The translations under genes and the position numbers were made by a program. Below the pieces are notes generated by a model. It made no database searches, was not told the origin of the DNA, and saw only the letters and a list, made by a program, of their open reading frames with translations. A stretch of DNA of 64,000 nucleotides from Nelumbo lutea (lineage: Eukaryota; Streptophyta; Magnoliopsida; Proteales; Nelumbonaceae): contig JAKGHH010000001.1 in NCBI GenBank assembly GCA_022828595.1, positions 143,859,017 through 143,923,016 on the forward strand, read 5' to 3'. How positions within the stretch are numbered: the first letter of the stretch is position 1; the number at the start of each line of letters is the position of its first letter. Shown here piece by piece: positions 56,060 to 64,000 of the stretch.

Positions 56060-57428
56060 GTCCATGTTTGGGAGGGTTTATGTTAAAAATAAGTATGTAA
56101 AAATAAATGATTATTTGAATAAGCACGTATTTGCATTTGACATCCAACTCTTTGAAATATCTATTTAAAAAAAAACACTTATTTTATATTAGGTGTTTGG
56201 TGATCTTTTTCTTCGATAAGAACTTATAACCATTTTATCTTTCATTTTTTTTTTAATTTTTAAAATATACCATAAATTCTCAAAAAATTATCTGATGTCA
56301 ACAGCTTCAACCCGACACAGCAGAAGCAGTTGTGGAGGATGGAAAAGAAAGGGAGGTCGGGCTCATCATTAATGGTGAATTGATATCGCCAATCGCTCGA
56401 ACAAGATATGCAACATCGCTGTGCCGCTTTCAATATCTCAATTCTCAAAAATCTGAATCTTTAACTGTAATAATGATAGTGATAATAATTAAAGAACCCA
56501 CTAATTAAAACAACAGAAAAAGCACATAGCTGAACCAGTATAAAAAGCAACTGTTAATTGAATTCCGTAAAAGAACAAACAGGACATAATTTGATTATCG
56601 ATACTCATTGACAATGGGAAATCAACACAGAATTCTGGTCTCATGGACACCTCTTGAGCAAACTGCAAATCCTCATCCATAACCCCAACAATGCCACCAC
56701 CATCACCACCTCCATGATCCTCTCCAAAAGACTCATCTCCATCTCCGCCTCTTCATCTTCCTTTAAACTCTAACTGATTCAAGGCTAATCTCATTAACAA
56801 CCTTATTGGTAGAGAGAATAGAAAGCCCTGATCTGAAGCTACCACTGATTTTTCCAAAACCATTACGAATGCTGAGAAAGAGTTGGTAACTGGCGGAGGA
56901 GCGAGGAAGCACGCCACACCCCATAGCTGTCAGCCAATGGTTTTGCCAAGCTCTGATAAGTTCTCTTTCACTCCCCCTACATGAGAAGAGCTCCTCTTTT
57001 TCTTCTCATGCAACCTTTTTTTTTTCTTTATTTACTGAATCCTCTTCATCCGATTCCTACAAATTGAAGGGATTTGGGAGTGAACTTGAAAGCCAAGACA
57101 TCCTCAAGGCTATGGAATTTCAGAGAGACCGAGAAAAGAAGAAATAGAGAGATCTAGAGAGAGTTCTTACCTTTGAAGGGTATAATTGGAAATTTCAAAA
57201 ATAAACGGGACAGTTTTGATAGAGAAAATTCAAATAAGTGCTTATTGTTTAAGCACTTAAAAAATTCAAAACTTGCACTTCTTTTTTAAGATTTTATTTT
57301 TAAAATAAACACTTATTTATGACTTATCCCAAACATCAATAAATGCTTAATGGTGTGGTCCCGGCCCACAAAACAAGCTTTTATTCGAATAACACTTGTT
57401 TTTAAGTACTTCGAAATTTGGCCTTAAC
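56060..57428. mobile_element. Candidate non-autonomous DNA transposon with captured sequence
   Basis: Ends are weak inverted relatives: ttagtccatgtttgggaggg with ttaaaaataagt on the left, acacttgtttttaagtactt then aaatttggccttaa on the right. Subterminal words caaataagtgcttatt and taagcactta recur. The interior is less AT-rich and on the minus strand has open stretches such as DESFGEDHGGGDGG and EDLQFAQEVSMRPEFCVDFP (about 56590-56740) that look like coding remnants. I cannot identify the source gene. Confidence 0.4.
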
Positions 57429-59950
57429 CCTCATCCATTACTTTATTGTACCATCTGATGATTCAATCTACCATCATGTCATTGATAGAATAAATCAGTT
57501 ACTCTTCCGTCCTCATTTTTTTTTGTGTTTTAAATAGAGTATGATCCATTGCTTTCTATCCACTTAATTTGCACTTTTATTTCATTTTATTAGATAATGT
57601 TGGTCAATGGAACACTTGCATGTATTTGCTCTTGGGTTCCCTAGTATGACTTTGGCCCCATTTATTAGAAATAGGAGAGGGGTGCTTAAGTCCTTCCCTC
57701 TTCCCATTAAAGCCTACCGAGGCTGGTTTAGACCCTTGTCTTTTATAGAATCACTATCAAAATTAAATCTATTTAACTCAAATAATCAGCGGGCCCAGCA
57801 CCTCCTTTTTCCTAATTGATGGGTGAAGACTCTAAATTTATCCCAAGTGGGCATTTTCCAAATACTCACACCATGCAAATTGTTGTATGCTCTAGTTTTC
57901 ATCTCATTATGCATGTTTTGATTGATTTTTATGCCATTTGAATTGGTGAATTTGGATTTTATGCAACGCCTTGCTTGTGCTACTGCTAAATTGTCTTAGG
58001 TTAATATGTTATTGTGAGAGCTTGGGATTTCTCTCTTTTCTACACTGGCTATATGGTGTGATAATATTGCCACAACATTTCTCTCTATTAACCCTCTTTA
58101 CCATTGTAGAACTTGATGCATGAGTGTCAACAGACATAAAATAGAAACTCATCCAACTTTGAATTTGATTATAGGGTCCATATGGCAAAAAGTACAATCA
58201 CAGATTTTTGGTTTAATTTCAGAATCAATCATGCAAGAGTATCACAACCAAAGTTGCATCATTCTTATATCTAGAGGAAAATTTTTATAAATCTAATTTC
58301 TAATGCCTTAAACAAAACTCAATTTAGAGTTATCTTAGTGGAGATATGACCATTTTTATAGAGGGGTGCTTTGTTGGTGACCAGATTTGCTCTCCATAGA
58401 AGACTCCCCACACCAACCCCATAACACATTGCAACCATGCATTGGGAACATCTTGCCATTAATAAGGCATTGCAACCGTGCATTGTGGGATTTCGAAATT
58501 GCATTAATTCCTTATCCCTTAATTAAGTTCTCTATGCCTTTCCTACTTCCCAATATTGAGTTTTTAGAGTAGTTTATAGACTTTATTATTATGGTTCACT
58601 GTAGGTAAATGCTTGGTAGTTATTTAGCTTGAGGGGTCATTCTGAGCAAGTCTATATAAAGCCCTCCAATCTTGTAAATCCAACAATTCAAAATTTAAGT
58701 TTGAATATAATTGAGCCATTGGTTTTCCTAGGAGTTCTTCTCTTATCTCTTTAGTGGATTTCTTAAGAGTGTTGAGCTTTAAGTAATTTAAGCATTGCTC
58801 TTAATTCTTAGGTGGATTCCTTTGAGTGTTGAGCTTCCCTATCTTTGGTGCCTTTCTCCTTAGCCTTTTGGAATTGAAACTAAGCATATTGCCCCTAATT
58901 ATCATTTCACAAGGGAAAAGGTAGCTGCGAAGTTCTTTGTTGTTTTTTTCATTAAGTCCTACGATCAACCAATAGATATCTTGTGAAGTCAATGTCCTTC
59001 ATCGCAAACTTATGATTCATTCTCCCCTATTGCACCCTTAGGGGGGGGGGTATTTAGCGATAAGCCCAATGAGTCAGGTCAAGGCCCACATTCTAGTGCA
59101 AAGCTCATCATATCCCGGACTAACACACACTGACAGTTCTCAATTAGTTATATGATAATGTAAATAGATAATTTTGTTGTATTTATCCTCACAATTAAAA
59201 TTGTAACCATATCTATAGCTAGATTTTCTCAAAAAATCATAACCCTTTTGACCCATTTCTCTTCCTTGCAATGAAAGACAACCCATTTTGATCTCATTTT
59301 CTCTCCAAGATATAGCAATATTGTTGGTATTAGTTACCATCTAACATCCTTTTAAAATGAAACAGCCAGCCTCGCGAAAAAAAAAAAGCCCAGTCTCATG
59401 TTTGAAATCCAAATGTTTTATGATTGTACTATGCAATGACCCTCCCAAAGTTTTAAAACATGATGCACATGTTGTTAATATATTACAAAAACCTATGGAA
59501 AATATCATACATAAATTGAGGTATGTGATAAGTTAATAGTTAAGGGGTATAAAGATGCAATTTTATGTCTTACGACTATGCATATATATAAACAGTGATG
59601 ATTCTCAGGTTTGTATGTCCATATTCTCCAAAATGCCAATAACCATTGGCATCATCTATAAGTCGAAACTGTGGGTATGGAAATGGAAGAACGGCCGATT
59701 CCATTCTCCTCTAATGTTTTGTGATCTACACTCTTTGGCAACGCTTGATAGAAGACTTGGAGGCCCACAGACAATGACACCCACATCAACGTGACCCCAA
59801 CATTTTGAAATGGATCCAAAAATTTCTGAACACCAAATAAGAAAGGTCTTTTAGTGTAAAAATAATTGTACATGGATGATTATGTAAATATAAAAAAAAT
59901 ACCTAGAGCGTTGTTCTCTAAGTATTGACATGCACAATATTTAATATAAT
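57429..59950. other. Intergenic DNA, no gene recognised
   Basis: Mixed-composition sequence with short unmatched ORFs (57607-57819, 59555-59794). A G-run (59041-59050) and an A-run (59379-59388) are the only simple features. Confidence 0.45.
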
Positions 59951-62900
59951 AATCTAATTAACTTTTCCCCTCTTTTCTTTTTAGGGTAAGAAAGTGGGTA
60001 AGGAGGAGTTCAATTACTAAAATTATATGCACCCATAAAGCATGTGATTAACGTGTTTCTTTGTGTGGAATGGAAATGAGTTTTTCTTTCTATAGAAGTG
60101 ATTTCAAAATGGAATATAAATATATACATATTTCATTAGATATAATATTGTCATTTATCAACAATTATCCATAAAGGTAACAAAATAATTGAATATGAAA
60201 TGATATAAAACAAGATAAGAACCCAAAATATTTTAAGGGGCTATCTAAAGTGGATGTTAGATGTAACTTATTATGGCTTTAGATAAAAAAAAAGAAGCTA
60301 TGTAATGTTACAAAATCATAATCTTAAATATAAATATATACATATTTAAGAAGTATTAAATATAATATAATATAATAATTAAGGGGCATATGTAAAATTA
60401 AAAGAATTAGGAGACATATATAATATAAAATAGAAGATAAACAACCATGAAATTGTAAAAATAATGCCACCTATATGATTGGATGTATATAAGGTCTAAT
60501 ACATTGGGAAAATTGAAAAAAGAATGTAATTTGGTAAACACACCAATACTTAAATGTTTCAAAGTTAAAAGCCCATATCAAGATTTAGCGGAAAAGAAGT
60601 ATATAGATATATTGCCTTTATGAATTAATATATTAATAGAAGTAAATGCCTAGGATGTTGGACTATGTCATAAATATACTTCATTATTGGTTATTATAAC
60701 ACTATCAAACTAAATAATTAAGAGATGCTTAGTTTAATAACTTTACAAAATTTAACCTTATGGCTTTCATATATCTACAATTGGAACAAATATAAATGCC
60801 ATTAAGATCATTGAGATATCAGTAGTACAACTTTTAATTTTATAATGAGTGTAAAATGCAATCTTGGTTGTGCCACCATATCCACGAGCAATTTATATAT
60901 CAACTCAATAATCAACATTAATAATGCCACATAACTAGTGTTTTTCTATAATGTTACATTATTCATTAAACTACATATTTACACATGAAAAAAATGAAAT
61001 TTCTAAGAAATAATATACACATTTATATGTAGGTTGAAGGCAATTATTATTATAATGACATATTTAATTTAATTATGAAATGAATTCTTAAATTAATAAT
61101 TTTCAAGTTCTTTATTTTATTCACCTTAAGGGGATATTTGTAGTGTTAGGGTGTGGTTGTTCACCCTATGTGTTTTCATGATAACAAACACATTGAGAGT
61201 ACTAACAATATTAAAAGATAAGTGTGTAGTTACAATAAGAAGATTCTTAAATTGAACTCAAGAATACTTATGAAGTAAAAATTAGTCTGAGATACAAAAG
61301 AATAACTGAGCCAATTGATGGGATGAATTCTCTCCAGAATAAGAAAACAAGAATAATAAGTTACCATGACAATATAAAGAAGAATAAATCATTAAGCTTT
61401 AGTAATTTTTATATGTTTTATATATTAGCATTTGATGTAATCATTTACAATATGCTCAAAACTAGGCTTAGTTGTCACTGACCTTGACTTTACCAAAACC
61501 TTAGAAACCAATGGTTAAATTAGTTTTAGGTGGATATAAGGTTTTTTTCTAAACTTTATATAAGCTAAAATGTAAATTTTATATGTATGGAAGACTAAGA
61601 GTTGATTTCCTAACTCTATCTGCCAATAGTTAAAGTTTTGGAAGTTTGTTCATATCCTATAACTGACTGTCTACAAGGCAATGGCCAATTACATATGATA
61701 GCCAATGTTGGTGTCGTACTAGCTTTAGCCAATAGTGAATTAATGAAAAGTGGTATGTGATTATCCTTAATAACCAAAAACTTAAGTGCATCAAGTAGTC
61801 GGTGTTAGGCAAAGTGTATGCCCTTAGCTTTAACTGATGCGTTTTCATGTGTCATTAGGTTATTCTATTGAATCCCCCTTAGTTCATATTAGTATTATAT
61901 ATGAGACTACATATATTTAAATTATCTCGAATTCTTATGTATCCTCACCCCCACTATTTATCTATATCTATTTAAAAAAATTTTGAATTAAAAAATTTAA
62001 GAATTATTTAAATACTCTAACAATATTATATAATAACTTTAAAATATTTATAAAAACACAAAAAATAATTATAATAGATTTAATAATATTCACATTATTA
62101 ATAATTTCATATTTTTATAAAATTCATCATGGAATTATGTACTAACAGAATAAATTTTGATTTTATGATTCTCTGGATTATTCAATTTAAATGTTATTCA
62201 AATAATAAAAATTAAAAATTAAAAAAAATGAAATACTACTTAAATAATTCAATAACTAATTATCTTAAATAAAAAAAATGTTCAAAATGACTAAACAATT
62301 ATATAACAAAATATTTAATATTATGAATTAACTTTAAAATAAATAAAATTCGAATAAAAAAATATTTTAAATAACGAAATATCTAACATAAATAGATTTT
62401 AGAATAGTTAAAATAATGAAATTATGTAATAAATTTAAAATTTTTATTAAAAGTAGAAAAATACTTATAACATAATATTCAAATTAATAATATAATATTT
62501 TATAAAATTAATAACGTAAATATGTTATAGTATAAATTATAATTTTATGGATTATTAAATTCAATAAATAATTAATATTAGAATTTTAAATAAGTATTTT
62601 ATTGAAATAACTAAATAATATTGTAAATAATTAATTTCACTTATATCGATTAATAATTCTAGAAAATAACTGTCAAAAAATAATATTCATTAATAATTAA
62701 AATCTTAATCTATATTCCTTATATATTTATATATAATAAAATTAATACTATTGTATTTTCAGTAATCATTTATTGTTTTTGTGATAAATATATCAATAAT
62801 TACACACAAATATACTTATGCATTGTTATTTAATAAAAATATTTGAACAATTATTGGAGATTAAACTATTTATTAACCATTTTAATATATTTTTATTATT

Positions 62901-63035
62901 TATTGTATTCCCATTATCAATATATTTTAAAAAATTGTGTATTTTTTGCTACAATTTTTCAGTACTTATTGGAAATTAAGCTATTTTTATTTATTAGAGA
63001 TTACACTATTAATTTAGTTATAATTAAGAGTGTTC
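59951..63035. other. Very AT-rich DNA
   Basis: Long stretches of taat/aaat words with almost no G or C, most extreme at 61960-62800. No ORF of interest, and no clear period or terminal repeats by eye. Confidence 0.6.
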
Positions 63036-63470
63036 ACGACTTGGTTCGGTTCAGTTGTAGGTTGTTTGTCCAACCAAATTGACCTGGTCAAGTTGGGGAA
63101 TTGGTCACTCGAAACCGACTGACCATTAGTGAGAACCAATTCACTAATGGTCAATTTGGGTTAATTTCTGGTTTAGTTGGTCAATTCAAAAGATTTAAAC
63201 TTAAAAATTAAAACAAAGTTTAAAAAATTATATTGACATTATTAAAAAATAAATTTATGATATAAAAATTATATTTAAAAATAAAGTATTAATATATATC
63301 TATGATCGGATCATCCGTTTTTGGTTGGTTTACAAATGGTTTAGGTGAAATTACTCCAACTTGATCGAGTTGGGAAATTGTTGAACCAAATTTAATTGGA
63401 AATACTAGAAAGCTGACCTGGTCAGGTTGGCCAGTTTCATCAGTTTGATGAATAACCCTAGCTAAAATTA
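63036..63470. repeat. ggttcggtt/ttggtcaa-type repeat element
   Basis: Two richer islands (63025-63190 and 63300-63465) with ttggttcggttcag, gacctggtcaagttgg, gacctggtcaggttgg and aaccctagct around an AT-rich core. The two halves share gacctggtca..ttgg and ttgggaaattg blocks. It resembles a degenerate non-autonomous element. No coding content. Confidence 0.5.
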
Positions 63471-64000
63471 TTATTGTTATTTTTGTAGTGTAAAAGAACT
63501 TATTAAAAGTAGTATATAAAATATAAATAATTATAAATTATTTAAAAAAATAAAAAATATAAAACAATTGTATACTTTTGTGTGTTTCTATTATTTAACT
63601 TTATCTTAACAAATCCCCGCTAGTCATCTCAATGGGAATCAATCCAAGGACTTGAAGTCTTAAGGCCTTCTATTACCAATGGGTACGAAGATTCTAAATT
63701 AGATGTTGGGTGGTGCCTCGAAGAAGAAATTACGATGCACTCTATTACTTTTGTATGCACACGTTTCTTATGAAGATACTAGTGTTGCAAATAGTAGGTA
63801 TATTCTTTATTTCTTCTTAAGAAGGCACGACCCCACAAATTTGTCTACCAATTTAAGATATCGGGTCAACACTTAAATATTAAATTCATGGTGACTCAGA
63901 GGTTTTAGACATGATTCTAGTGGAGAAAAGAAAACTGATGATCATGAAGTGAGGTTGAAACTATCCATTTACTTAAAATGGAGAAAATTTACTAATTAAT
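63471..64000. other. Intergenic DNA to the window end
   Basis: AT-rich to 63600, then a more balanced stretch (63610-64000) without a recognisable reading frame. Confidence 0.4.

Noticed and set aside
57607..57819. 70-codon ORF beginning MEHLHVFALGFPSM
   Set aside because: No recognisable similarity and no splice or promoter context; not called as a gene.

Overview
The window is nuclear DNA of a flowering plant. Genes are interrupted by GT-AG introns, protein families are plant-specific (purine permeases, a plant-type chorismate mutase, ATL and BIG BROTHER-related RING ligases, lipoxygenase), and large AT-rich intergenic stretches are filled with LTR retrotransposons and MITE-like elements. 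I cannot name the species. Translations, splice sites and repeat boundaries were read by eye; no database search was possible.

Layout. Positions 1-48 are the tip of an inverted LTR of the same family as the element at 16875-20700. Positions 49-5750 hold no recognisable gene but contain two internal duplications. Positions 6200-15274 are a 5'-truncated, decayed Ty3/gypsy (Tat-like) retrotransposon: gag, protease, RT, two RNase H regions, integrase, a minisatellite, an antisense extra ORF, a polypurine tract and one 3' LTR. Its LTR abuts, and apparently broke, an ATL-type RING-H2 pseudogene (15275-15795, minus). Positions 16875-20700 are a compact non-autonomous LTR retrotransposon with a CCTCT target-site duplication. 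It carries a captured, intron-free piece of a starch synthase gene between a gag start and a pol tail. It has also been rearranged into an inverted repeat with arms of about 1.08 kb, in which starch synthase is present sense and antisense downstream of the LTR promoter.

The gene-bearing centre has three intact genes: a purine permease (22012-24186, plus, 2 exons, 370 aa), a cytosolic-type chorismate mutase (30384-31764, minus, 6 exons, 270 aa), and eIF5A (36361-42124, minus, 5 exons, 160 aa, first intron 4.9 kb). A decayed second purine permease (28925-29990) lies between the first two. Two exons of a BIG BROTHER-related RING ligase (about 55380-55826, minus) are present without the rest of that gene. 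The remainder is AT-rich repeat DNA: a perfect 3 x 170 bp array, a degenerate minisatellite, several MITEs, a transposon-like segment carrying a lipoxygenase exon, and very AT-rich DNA from about 60 kb to the end.

The genes do not form an operon or pathway. The permease moves purine-type compounds, chorismate mutase feeds phenylalanine/tyrosine synthesis, and eIF5A acts in translation. The most unusual object is the starch-synthase-carrying inverted-repeat retrotransposon, which by structure could produce a long hairpin RNA matching a host starch synthase gene.
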